Source: an uncultured Lachnospiraceae bacterium (GTDB taxonomy: Bacteria; Bacillota; Clostridia; Lachnospirales; Lachnospiraceae). From it: a DNA stretch of 36,129 nt. Shown here piece by piece: positions 1 through 9,688 of this stretch. A model generated the notes under the pieces. The model did no database searches and was not told where the DNA came from. It saw nothing but the letters and a program-made list of their open reading frames with translations. The DNA is taken from contig CAJFOF010000022.1 of the NCBI GenBank assembly GCA_904395885.1, forward strand, positions 1-36,129, written 5' to 3'. Both the position numbers and the translations under genes were made by a program. Every line of letters begins with the position of its first letter. Within the stretch, counting starts at the first letter, position 1.

Positions 1-37
1 GCAGAAGCAGTTTTAAATTTAGAAGGAGGGGATTTTT

Positions 38-370
38 ATGAAATTGGTATATGCGATTGTCAGGACAGACAACGAGGACGATGTGATTGCGGAGCTGGCT
101 AAAAACCACTTTGGCATCACAAAACTTTCTACCACCGGAGGATTCCTGAAGAAAGGAAATACGACGCTGCTGATTGGTACAGAGGATGATCAGGTAGACC
201 AGGTGATCGATATTATTAAGAAAGAGTGTGGGAAGCGCCAGAAGATAACCGTAAACGTCCCCTATATGTCGGGAACGGCTATGGTAAATTACGGAACCAT
301 GCCTATGACAGTGGAAATCGGCGGCGCCACCATTTTTGTCACAGATGTGGACCGCTTTGAGAAAATCTGA
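38..370 (+). CDS. darA: Cyclic-di-AMP receptor, DarA/PstA (DUF970) family
   Basis: A 110-residue PII-like protein. The opening MKLVYAIVRTDNEDDV, the central TTGGFLKKGNTTLLIG stretch and the C-terminal GGATIFVTDVDRFEKI are hallmarks of the DarA/PstA (YaaQ) family, cytosolic trimers that bind the second messenger c-di-AMP; the downstream target is unknown in most species. Length is normal. An excellent AGAAGGAGGGG ribosome site lies 8-9 bases before the ATG. A TAA at 14-16, in frame with the first bases of the window, may be the end of an upstream gene, but too little is visible to name it. In related genomes darA often sits among tmk/holB-type housekeeping genes; I cannot see that here. A promoter-like signal follows the gene, so pduL-ackA is probably a separate transcript. 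Confidence 0.9.
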   Translation: MKLVYAIVRTDNEDDVIAELAKNHFGITKLSTTGGFLKKGNTTLLIGTEDDQVDQVIDIIKKECGKRQKITVNVPYMSGTAMVNYGTMPMTVEIGGATIFVTDVDRFEKI

Positions 371-411
371 TTTATGTTTGGTAAAAAATGCAAAGTATGG
401 CGGCAAGGTAC

Positions 412-440
412 TTGAAAATTTTTTGGCAAACGCCTAAAAT
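412..440 (+). promoter_or_regulatory. Sigma-70/SigA-type promoter for pduL-ackA
   Basis: TTGAAA (412-417), a 17-base spacer, then TAAAAT (435-440), about 65 bases before the pduL start. Both hexamers are one substitution from consensus and the spacing is ideal. No operator was recognised. Confidence 0.6.
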
Positions 441-505
441 ATGAATAGAATCATATGCGAGTTGCTGTTGATTAAATTACGTTGAGTGAGGAGAGAATAA
501 GCATC

Positions 506-1075
506 ATGAAATTCATTGTTGAAACATCTGCACGTCATGTACATGTGACCGAGGAGACCCTGAAAATTCTGTTTGGCGAAGGCCATCAGCTTACCCACAA
601 AAAGGATCTGTCCCAGCCCGGCCAGTTTGCATGTGAAGAGAGAGTGACTGTGGTTGGACCGAAAAAATCTCTGGAGAGAGTATCGATTTTGGGACCAGTC
701 AGAAAGGCAGATCAGGTAGAGTTGTCCCTGACAGACGCCCGCTCCATCGGCGTTACTGCTCCCATCAGAGAGTCTGGGGATGTTGCCGGAAGCGGCGCCT
801 GCAAGCTGGTAGGACCCTGCGGTGAGGTAGAGCTGAAAGAGGGAGTTATCGTTGCAAAACGTCATATTCATGCAACTCCTGAGGATGCAGAGGCATTGGG
901 AGTAAAGGATAAAGATGTTGTATCCGTTAAGATTGATACAGAAGGCAGAAGCCTGATTTTCGGGGATGTGGTAGTTCGCGTAAGTCCTAAGTTTGCTCTG
1001 GCTATGCACATTGATACCGATGAATCCAACGCTGCAGGCTGTGGCAGAGAAGTATACGGTGAAATCGTTAAATAA
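506..1075 (+). CDS. pduL: Phosphate acyltransferase, PduL type (phosphotransacetylase)
   Basis: A 189-residue protein of the PduL family, which interconverts acyl-CoA and acyl-phosphate and is unrelated to classical Pta. Both zinc-binding HxH motifs are visible (ARHVHVT, His11/His13; KRHIHAT, His120/His122), plus the third His in ALAMHID (His168). The frame extends upstream to a TTG at 482, but GAGGAGAG at 488-495 sits correctly only for the ATG at 506, and the protein from there begins directly with the family core. It therefore lacks the N-terminal encapsulation peptide of microcompartment PduLs and should be cytosolic. It ends 28 bases before ackA, so the pair should turn acetyl-CoA into acetate plus ATP. 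Confidence 0.93.
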   Translation: MKFIVETSARHVHVTEETLKILFGEGHQLTHKKDLSQPGQFACEERVTVVGPKKSLERVSILGPVRKADQVELSLTDARSIGVTAPIRESGDVAGSGACKLVGPCGEVELKEGVIVAKRHIHATPEDAEALGVKDKDVVSVKIDTEGRSLIFGDVVVRVSPKFALAMHIDTDESNAAGCGREVYGEIVK

Positions 1076-1103
1076 CCAATCTTAAAGGAGAAGAAAATTT
1101 ACC

Positions 1104-2300
1104 ATGAAAATTTTAGTAATTAACTGTGGAAGCTCCTCTCTGAAATATCAGTTAATTGATATGGAACATGAAGGCGTGCTGGCAAAGGGCCTGTGCGAGA
1201 GGATCAGTATCGAAGGTTCCAAATTGACTCACAAACCTGCGGGAAAGGCAGAGTATGTAGTAGAGAGTCCGATGCCTGACCACAAGGTGGCAGTGCAGTT
1301 GGTTATGGATGCGCTGATGGATCCGGAGCACGGCGTAATTTCCAGTGCGGATGAGATTTCTGCCATTGGTCACCGTGTGCTGCATGGAGGCACAGTTTAC
1401 AGTGATTCCATTATTGTAAATGACGATGTGAAGAAAGTAATCCGGGACTGCTTTGACCTTGGTCCTCTCCACAATCCTGCAAACCTGATTGGTATTGAGG
1501 CATGTGAAGCGGCACTGCCTGGAAAGCCCAACGTAGCAGTTTTTGATACCGCTTTTGGCATGGCAATGCCGGAGAAAGCATATACTTACGCTATTCCCCA
1601 TGAGTATCTGGAGAAGTACGGAATCCGCAGATACGGTTTCCACGGAACCAGCCATAAGTTCGTATCCGGGGAAGCGCTGAAGTTTGGCAACCTGGATCCG
1701 GAGAAAGGAAGAGTGATTGTCTGCCATTTGGGCAACGGCGCCAGCGTTTCTGCATCTATCGGCGGAAAGTGCGTAGATACCAGCATGGGGCTTACTCCAT
1801 TGGAGGGCCTGATCATGGGTACCAGAAGCGGCGATATTGATCCCGCAGCCGTTCAGTTCATCTGCAACCATGAAGGAAAAGATGTCAATGAAGTATTGAA
1901 TATCTTAAATAAGAAATCCGGTATTCTGGGCATGAGCGGCGGCGTTTCCAGCGATTTCAGAGATGTAGGAAAAGCTGCAGCAGAAGGAAACCATCTGGCG
2001 GAGGTTGCGCTGGATGCATTCAAGTATCGGGTAGCGAAGTATATCGGTTCTTACACCGCAGCTATGAATGGCGTAGATGCCATTGTCTTTACCGCAGGTG
2101 TAGGAGAAAATGATATTCAGACTAGGAAGGATATCTGCTCTTATCTGGGATACCTGGGCGTTGAGATTGATGACGAGGCCAACAATGTTCGCGGCGAAAT
2201 GAGAGTAATCTCCACCCCGGCTTCCAAAGTAAAAGTAATGTTGATCCCCACCAATGAAGAGCTGGCGATTGCAAGAGAGACATTGGCGTTGGTTCAGTAA
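1104..2300 (+). CDS. ackA: Acetate kinase
   Basis: A 398-residue acetate kinase of the ASKHA fold, transferring phosphate between acetyl-phosphate and ADP. Family landmarks: INCGSSSLKYQL at residues 5-16, GHRVLHGG in the N-terminal domain, RRYGFHGTSHKFV, CHLGNGASVSA, and MGTRSGDIDP, with the C-terminal FTAGVGEND. Full length (usual size about 400). AAAGGAGAAG stands before the ATG. It pairs with PduL upstream rather than with a classical Pta; together they form the substrate-level phosphorylation route of acetate fermentation. A long hairpin-forming region follows the stop. Confidence 0.97.
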   Translation: MKILVINCGSSSLKYQLIDMEHEGVLAKGLCERISIEGSKLTHKPAGKAEYVVESPMPDHKVAVQLVMDALMDPEHGVISSADEISAIGHRVLHGGTVYSDSIIVNDDVKKVIRDCFDLGPLHNPANLIGIEACEAALPGKPNVAVFDTAFGMAMPEKAYTYAIPHEYLEKYGIRRYGFHGTSHKFVSGEALKFGNLDPEKGRVIVCHLGNGASVSASIGGKCVDTSMGLTPLEGLIMGTRSGDIDPAAVQFICNHEGKDVNEVLNILNKKSGILGMSGGVSSDFRDVGKAAAEGNHLAEVALDAFKYRVAKYIGSYTAAMNGVDAIVFTAGVGENDIQTRKDICSYLGYLGVEIDDEANNVRGEMRVISTPASKVKVMLIPTNEELAIARETLALVQ

Positions 2301-2325
2301 AAGAAAACGAAGCAAATTGTTTATG

Positions 2326-2425
2326 TTTTGCCGCTGTCTGCAATAGAAATGTCAAAGTTTGGCCATACCATTCATAATGGTTCTGTAAGGCGAACTGTTG
2401 TCAAAAAAAGAAGATAGCGGCAAAA
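2326..2425 (+). other. Long-stem structured element after ackA
   Basis: The arms 2326-2339 and 2412-2425 pair over 14 positions (one G-U). Inside are a GTT..GCC/GGC..AAC stem and the apical hairpin ACCATT-cat-AATGGT. Only four Ts follow, so it is at best a modest terminator for ackA. It ends five bases before the -35 box of the next promoter. It could be a structured RNA, a terminator, or a small palindromic element. Confidence 0.4.
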
Positions 2426-2430
2426 TTTTA

Positions 2431-2459
2431 TTGACAAATCATTCCTCTATCTGTATAAT
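2431..2459 (+). promoter_or_regulatory. Consensus housekeeping promoter for DUF177-rpmF
   Basis: Perfect TTGACA (2431-2436), 17-base spacer and perfect TATAAT (2454-2459), about 27 bases before the DUF177 start. This is the strongest promoter in the window, as expected for a ribosomal protein transcript. Confidence 0.85.
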
Positions 2460-2486
2460 AGCATAGGTGCGTATTAGGAGATTAAT

Positions 2487-3014
2487 ATGCTGATTAACTT
2501 ATCAGAGTTGTTTTCCTGCCAAGGAAAGAAGAAGACCTATACCCTGCATCTTGAGATGGAGCAGTTTTCTACACCGGATGGTATATGCGAGATTGTGGAC
2601 AAAGAGCCGGTCACATTGACGGTTGTAAACGAGGGCAATCGCCGCTTCCTTGTGAAAGGCGAAGCCGGCCTCAGTTTAGTTATGCCATGTTCCAGATGCC
2701 TGGAGCCGGTAATTGTGCCGTTCCATTTAGAGATCGATCAGGAATTGGATTTGAGCAAGACTGACGAAGAGCGGGTAGAAGCGTTGGATGAACAACCCTA
2801 TATAAGCGGTTACAATCTGGATGTCGATCAGTTGATCGGCAACGAACTGGTGTTGAATCTGCCAATGAAGGTCCTTTGCCGCGAAGACTGCAAGGGAATC
2901 TGTAATAAATGTGGCGCTAATCTCAACAAGGGTGACTGCGGCTGCGACCGACAGTCGCTGGATCCCAGAATGTCAGTTATCCAGGATATTTTTAAACAGT
3001 TTAAGGAGGTGTAA
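2487..3014 (+). CDS. DUF177 (YceD-like) protein
   Basis: A 175-residue member of the DUF177/YceD family, almost always encoded directly upstream of rpmF, as here. The MPCSRCLEPVIVPF segment (about residues 69-82) is the typical family core. The C-terminus carries a cysteine-rich cluster, CREDCKGICNKCGAN...GDCGC, that looks zinc-binding. Members are linked to 23S rRNA maturation or 50S assembly in plants and some bacteria; the role in Firmicutes is not settled. TAGGAG precedes the ATG. The stop is 3 bases before rpmF, and the rpmF ribosome site overlaps the end of this gene, so the two are translationally linked. Confidence 0.88.
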   Translation: MLINLSELFSCQGKKKTYTLHLEMEQFSTPDGICEIVDKEPVTLTVVNEGNRRFLVKGEAGLSLVMPCSRCLEPVIVPFHLEIDQELDLSKTDEERVEALDEQPYISGYNLDVDQLIGNELVLNLPMKVLCREDCKGICNKCGANLNKGDCGCDRQSLDPRMSVIQDIFKQFKEV

Positions 3015-3017
3015 ACC

Positions 3018-3200
3018 ATGTCTATCTGCCCAAAGAATAAATCTTCCAAAGCAAGAAGAGATAGCCGTAGAGCAAACTGGAAGATGAGCGCTCCGAATTT
3101 GGTAAAGTGCAGCAAGTGCGGCGCTTTAATGATGCCTCATAGAGTATGCAAAGCCTGCGGGTCCTACAACAAGAGGGAGATCGTTAAGGTTGAAGAGTAA
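3018..3200 (+). CDS. rpmF: 50S ribosomal protein L32
   Basis: A 60-residue L32. It opens with the family pattern MSICPKNKSSKARRDSRRA and keeps two zinc-binding CxxC pairs (CSKCGALMMPHRVCKACG), so it is the zinc-containing form. AAGGAGGTG lies before the ATG, inside the end of the DUF177 gene. In many Firmicutes plsX-acpP follow rpmF; here a terminator and an unrelated MATE gene follow instead. Confidence 0.97.
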   Translation: MSICPKNKSSKARRDSRRANWKMSAPNLVKCSKCGALMMPHRVCKACGSYNKREIVKVEE

Positions 3201-3227
3201 TTTTTTCAGATTTGTGTAAGGTAAGAG

Positions 3228-3267
3228 AGCTACTGCGGCAGAAATACTGCTAAGCGGTAGCTTTTTT
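3228..3267 (+). terminator. Rho-independent terminator after rpmF
   Basis: AGCTACTGC (3228-3236) pairs with GCGGTAGCT (3254-3262) with one G-U. An inner GCAG/CTGC extends the hairpin, and a run of Ts follows. Confidence 0.85.
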
Positions 3268-3284
3268 ATTCATAGGGATCTTAA

Positions 3285-3304
3285 TGCGCCCCCTACCGGG
3301 CGCA
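3285..3304 (+). other. GC-rich palindrome before the MATE gene
   Basis: TGCGCCC (3285-3291) and GGGCGCA (3298-3304) form a perfect 7-bp inverted repeat around CCTACC, about 35 bases upstream of the MATE start. Only four Ts follow after CA, so it may be a second weak terminator, an operator, or a leader hairpin. Confidence 0.3.
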
Positions 3305-3338
3305 CATTTTAATTGATAGAAAGGGATGTGACAGTACT

Positions 3339-4703
3339 GTGAGCCGGGTAAAAAATATGACCGTGGGAAACCCGACGAAATTAATTGTGCTTTTTGCAGC
3401 CCCGCTGATTTTGGCGAATTTTGGGCAGCAGCTATATATGATTGCCGATGCGGTCATTGTCGGGAAAGGAGTGGGCGTAGAAGCCCTGGCAGCTGTCGGC
3501 GCTACAGACTGGTCTTATTGGCTGGCGCTGTGGGTCATACAGGCGCTGGCGCAGGGATTTGCGATTCCGATTTCCCATTATTTTGGAGTGGGGGATCAGG
3601 TCCGGCTGCGGCAGGCAGTTGCAATGTCTGTCAAGCTCTGCCTGTTAATCGGAATTGCTCTGACGGCTGTCTGCCTGCTGATAGCGCGCCCGCTTCTGAG
3701 CCTTCTGCAGACGCCGGACGACATTTTTGGCGGAGCCCTGGAATACCTTCTGACAATGTACGGCGGGATTTTGATTGTCATGGCCTACAATATGGCCGCA
3801 TCTATCCTGCGGGCTCTTGGGGACGGAAAAACTCCTCTGATCGCAATCGCGATCGCCGGCGTTACAAATGTCATCCTGGATCTGCTGTTTGTCCTGGTAT
3901 TCGGATGGGGGATTTTAGGAGCCGCTGTAGCGACGGTCGCAGCTCAGCTTCTCGCTTTTTTCTATTGTTTCTGGGAATTAAGAAAATTAGATCTGATGAA
4001 GATCGGAAAAGATGACTGGCGTTTTAGAAGAGACATTGCAGCGGGCCAGTGCCGTCTCGGCTTTCCTCTGGCTCTTCAGCATATACTGATCGCTGTGGGG
4101 GGAATGATTCTCCAGTCTGCGATCAATAAGCACGGATTCCTTTTTATCGCGGGCTTTACGGCTACCAATAAAATTTACGGGCTTTTAGAGAGCTCAGCTC
4201 TTTCTCTGGGATATGCAGTTACAACTTATATGGCGCAGAACTACGGGGCCGGGCTTTATGGGAGGATCCGCAGAGGGCTGAAAGGCGCTGTGGCGGTCGC
4301 CGTCCTCATGTCGTTCGCCGTTTCTGCGGCAATGATTTTGGCCGGCAGGCCTATTTTGGGGCTGTTCATCGACACATCCAGCAGCGGAGCGTCAGAAACC
4401 CTGGACATTGCCTACCATTATCTCTTCATTATGAGCTGCCTGCTGCTTTCCCTGTACCTGCTGTATGTTTTCCGGAACACCCTGCAGGGATTGGGCAACG
4501 CGATTGCCCCGCTGATATCAGGAGTCATGGAATTTGCTGCCAGAGTATCAGCAGCTTATTTCTTTACGGGGATCTTTGGCGATGAGGCGATTTTCTTTGC
4601 CGAGCCATCTGCGTGGTTTGCGGCGATGGCTGTGCTGATCGCATTTTGCCTGAAGGCGGTCAGAGCTCTGCCGGAATCGCCGGCCTCCGAAAATCTTTCA
4701 TAA
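3339..4703 (+). CDS. MATE-family multidrug exporter
   Basis: A 454-residue integral membrane protein with about 12 hydrophobic segments in two similar halves. The opening MTVGNPTKLIVLFAAPLILANFGQQLY and the DAVIVGKGVGVEALAAVG stretch are typical of MATE (MatE/NorM/DinF-type) cation-coupled exporters. Start: GTG at 3339, preceded by AAAGGGATG; no better ATG in frame would keep the first helix. It is a single-gene unit with rpmF's terminator upstream and a shared terminator downstream. Substrate cannot be told from sequence. Confidence 0.9.
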   Translation: MSRVKNMTVGNPTKLIVLFAAPLILANFGQQLYMIADAVIVGKGVGVEALAAVGATDWSYWLALWVIQALAQGFAIPISHYFGVGDQVRLRQAVAMSVKLCLLIGIALTAVCLLIARPLLSLLQTPDDIFGGALEYLLTMYGGILIVMAYNMAASILRALGDGKTPLIAIAIAGVTNVILDLLFVLVFGWGILGAAVATVAAQLLAFFYCFWELRKLDLMKIGKDDWRFRRDIAAGQCRLGFPLALQHILIAVGGMILQSAINKHGFLFIAGFTATNKIYGLLESSALSLGYAVTTYMAQNYGAGLYGRIRRGLKGAVAVAVLMSFAVSAAMILAGRPILGLFIDTSSSGASETLDIAYHYLFIMSCLLLSLYLLYVFRNTLQGLGNAIAPLISGVMEFAARVSAAYFFTGIFGDEAIFFAEPSAWFAAMAVLIAFCLKAVRALPESPASENLS

Positions 4704-4717
4704 ATAGAGAAAAAGAC

Positions 4718-4763
4718 AGCCCCACAGGATTTTGGCGAGTCCTGTGAGGCTTTTTCTTTTTTT
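4718..4763 (+). terminator. Bidirectional terminator between MATE gene and GH1 gene
   Basis: AGCCCCACAGGA (4718-4729) pairs with TCCTGTGAGGCT (4740-4751) with one mismatch, followed by a T-rich run to 4763. An A-rich stretch before the left arm gives a U run on the other strand, so the hairpin can also end the convergent minus-strand GH1 operon. Confidence 0.8.
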
Positions 4764-4803
4764 GTGCAATATGAAAACAATTAGTACGGACAGCCAGTGG
4801 GCT

Positions 4804-7642
<2,839 letters not shown>

Positions 7643-7677
7643 TTCAAGCACCTCTCTTTGTTTATTTGATGGTTCCG

Positions 7678-7706
7678 ATTATACTTCCCGAAAAAAGGTT
7701 TGTCAC
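7678..7706 (-). promoter_or_regulatory. Promoter of the beta-glucoside PTS-GH1 operon
   Basis: On the minus strand GTGACA (7706-7701), a 17-base spacer and perfect TATAAT (7683-7678), about 36 bases upstream of the PTS start. This lets PTS-GH1 be transcribed separately from the RpiR gene. Confidence 0.65.
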
Positions 7707-7757
7707 TATTTGCGGAACGGAAAGGAACAGGTAACGGCGTTTGAAAATGGTTTTTTT

Positions 7758-7774
7758 ATAGTAACAGGATGTTA
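7758..7774. promoter_or_regulatory. Inverted repeat at the end of the RpiR gene
   Basis: AGTAACAggaTGTTACT has perfect 7-bp arms. It overlaps the RpiR stop codon and lies about 50 bases upstream of the PTS -35 box. On the minus strand no U run follows, so it is not a classical terminator. It may be the operator for the RpiR regulator; this is inference. Confidence 0.35.
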
Positions 7775-8512
7775 CTCAGAATGCTCCTCAGAGAGGTACC
7801 GGTACAGCTTTTTGCCCAGCTTTTCAATGATGCTGATAGCAGGGATCTGGGTGGTAATGTCGTAGTTTTTCAGCCTCCGGTAGGTCACGTAGTAGGAGAT
7901 GTTGTAATCGGACATTCTGGCTATGGTGCAGTTCTCGCTGTTGGTGACGCTGATGATGGTGCAGTTGCGCTCTTTAAAACGCTGAAGGTGGCCGATGGTA
8001 TCGTTGGATTCGCCGGAAACGGAAAAGATGATCGCCAGGGCATTTTCCAGCATCCGGCTCTCCGTGGGATAGTGGGGCTCGTCCATATAAAGACAGAATT
8101 TGCCGATACTGGAAAAATAGCGGGCTCCGTACTTTGCCACAATCCCTGACATGCCGCTGCCTACAAAGAAGATATTGCTGGTGTGGGCAATGATATCAAC
8201 CAGGACTTCCAATTTGTCGTCAAATTCTTCGGTGGCAGTCTTTTTCAGAAAGTCGATGACCTCAGTTACATCATCCGGAATCTGCATAGAATTCGACTGC
8301 TGAAAATATTCTTTTAGCTTTAATTTAAACTCAGCATAGCCGTTGCATCCCACTTTTTTGCAGAAACGGAGCACAGTGGATGTGGAGACGTGAGCGCCGT
8401 CAGCCAGCTCACGGATCCGCATATACTGGACATTTGACTGGTTTTTCATAACAAACTCGTAGACTTCCCTCTCAAGCTCATTGAGCGACTGAACCTGTTC
8501 AACGGAAAACAT
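7772..8512 (-). CDS. RpiR-family transcriptional regulator (HTH + SIS)
   Basis: A 246-residue regulator. The N-terminal RpiR helix-turn-helix contains HVSTSTVLRFCKKVGCNGYAEFK (about residues 40-63). The C-terminal SIS domain (about 105-235), with FFVGSGMSG and IFSVSGESNDT, is the family's phospho-sugar binding fold. GGGGAGGAA precedes the ATG. It lies directly upstream of the beta-glucoside PTS-GH1 pair on the same strand, so it most likely senses a phosphorylated beta-glucoside and controls them. Its promoter region is shared with the divergent GntR gene. Confidence 0.92.
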   Translation of the reverse strand: MFSVEQVQSLNELEREVYEFVMKNQSNVQYMRIRELADGAHVSTSTVLRFCKKVGCNGYAEFKLKLKEYFQQSNSMQIPDDVTEVIDFLKKTATEEFDDKLEVLVDIIAHTSNIFFVGSGMSGIVAKYGARYFSSIGKFCLYMDEPHYPTESRMLENALAIIFSVSGESNDTIGHLQRFKERNCTIISVTNSENCTIARMSDYNISYYVTYRRLKNYDITTQIPAISIIEKLGKKLYRYLSEEHSE

Positions 8513-8596
8513 ATCTGTGTTCCTCCCCTCAGAAATCTGACTCCACCGGCAGCCTGCTGCAGCATGGCCGGAATGATTGCTTATTTTACGTATTTC

Positions 8597-8625
8597 ATTT
8601 TATCATACGGAAAATCAGGTGACAA
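8597..8625 (-). promoter_or_regulatory. Promoter of the RpiR regulator gene
   Basis: On the minus strand TTGTCA (8625-8620), 17-base spacer, TAAAAT (8602-8597) preceded by TGA, an extended -10 element. It lies about 85 bases upstream of the RpiR start. Confidence 0.6.
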
Positions 8626-8690
8626 GTAAAGGGAGAGCCGGCCGCCGGATTTTTGTAAAAAATGTAAAATCGTTTTATCTGCCTTTGTGC

Positions 8691-8720
8691 TTGTGCAGGA
8701 TCCGGGTTCTGCTGTACAAT
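8691..8720 (+). promoter_or_regulatory. Possible promoter of the FadR-type GntR gene
   Basis: TACAAT (8715-8720) with TTGTGC (8691-8696) 18 bases upstream, ending about 50 bases before the GntR start. The -10 is good and the -35 weak, compatible with a regulated promoter. Confidence 0.35.
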
Positions 8721-8770
8721 GAAAATAGAAAAGACGTACGCCTTGGGATGCGAAGCGGAGAGGATGAAAG

Positions 8771-9472
8771 ATGAACGAATTTTCCAATATGAAGCAGAAA
8801 TTGCTGGCTGAGCAGGTTCAGGAACAGATCTATCGGTATATGAAAGAACAAAACTATCAGATCGGAGACAAAATGCCTAATGAATACGAGCTGGCCTCCC
8901 TGTTCAGTGTAGGGAGAAGTACCATACGGGAGGCGGTGAAGCTGCTGGCCTCCAAAGGGCTGCTGGAGGTCCGGCGGGGTTCCGGAACTTATGTGTCCGG
9001 AACCGTTCCCGCAGACATAGATCCTTTGGGGCTTTCGCGTATGGAAGACAAAATGGGCCTGGCTCTGGATCTTGCAGATGTGAGGATGATTCTGGAGCCG
9101 GGGATCGCCGAGCTGGCCGCCATAAATGGGGATGAAAGGGATATCCGGAATCTTGAGTGTCTCTGTGAAGCGGTGGAGAGAAAAATTTTGGACGGAGACA
9201 GCTATATCCGGGAGGACATTGCATTTCATGCAGCCATAGCAGAATGTGCCAAAAATAAAGTGGTGGAGCAGTTACTTCCCATTATCGATACGGCTGTCCT
9301 TATGTTTGTCAATGTGACGCATACCCAACTGCGGGAGGAGACCATACAAACTCACCGGGCAATATTGGATGCGATCCGGGATCATGATTCTATTGGCGCC
9401 AGGGCAGCCATGACCATGCATATGGCATACAACAGAGAGATGATACGCAAAAGAATGAAGGATAAAGAGTAA
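8771..9472 (+). CDS. GntR regulator, FadR subfamily (FCD domain)
   Basis: A 233-residue regulator. The winged helix (about 12-75) shows YELASLFSVGRSTIREAVKLLASKGLLEVRRGSGTYV in two adjoining blocks; the C-terminal FCD domain (about 90-215) keeps the metal-binding pattern with Asp in DVRMILEPG and His in DIAFHAAIAE and AMTMHM. FCD regulators usually respond to sugar acids or other carboxylates (UxuR, GntR, LldR types). The dehydratase gene begins 216 bases downstream on the same strand, so that gene and possibly the GntP operon are the likely targets. GGAGAGGATG precedes the ATG. Confidence 0.9.
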   Translation: MNEFSNMKQKLLAEQVQEQIYRYMKEQNYQIGDKMPNEYELASLFSVGRSTIREAVKLLASKGLLEVRRGSGTYVSGTVPADIDPLGLSRMEDKMGLALDLADVRMILEPGIAELAAINGDERDIRNLECLCEAVERKILDGDSYIREDIAFHAAIAECAKNKVVEQLLPIIDTAVLMFVNVTHTQLREETIQTHRAILDAIRDHDSIGARAAMTMHMAYNREMIRKRMKDKE

Positions 9473-9614
9473 AACATCAGATGTATTTGCCTTGCTGATG
9501 GCTGTGAGAGAGGGAAAAATCTTATAAACAGATGGGAAAATGGTGATTCTTTGTATAGAATATCTAATAAAGTGAGAGCTGTTTGGAGAAAAAGTAGAAA
9601 ACATACCGGATGAC

Positions 9615-9643
9615 TTGCAATCGAAAAACGGAAATGATAGATT
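9615..9643 (+). promoter_or_regulatory. Promoter of the IlvD/Edd-family dehydratase gene
   Basis: TTGCAA (9615-9620), 17-base spacer, TAGATT (9638-9643) preceded by TGA, an extended -10 element; about 45 bases before the start codon. Confidence 0.45.
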
Positions 9644-9688
9644 TAAAAGAAAAAAGTCAGATGTTTTAGGCGGAAAGGATGAGTAAAA

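Noticed and set aside
7700-7760. CcpA (cre) site upstream of the beta-glucoside PTS gene
   Set aside because: No stretch matched the cre consensus well enough on either strand.
7758-7774. Hairpin as terminator of the RpiR gene
   Set aside because: On the minus strand no U run follows the stem; kept only as a possible operator.
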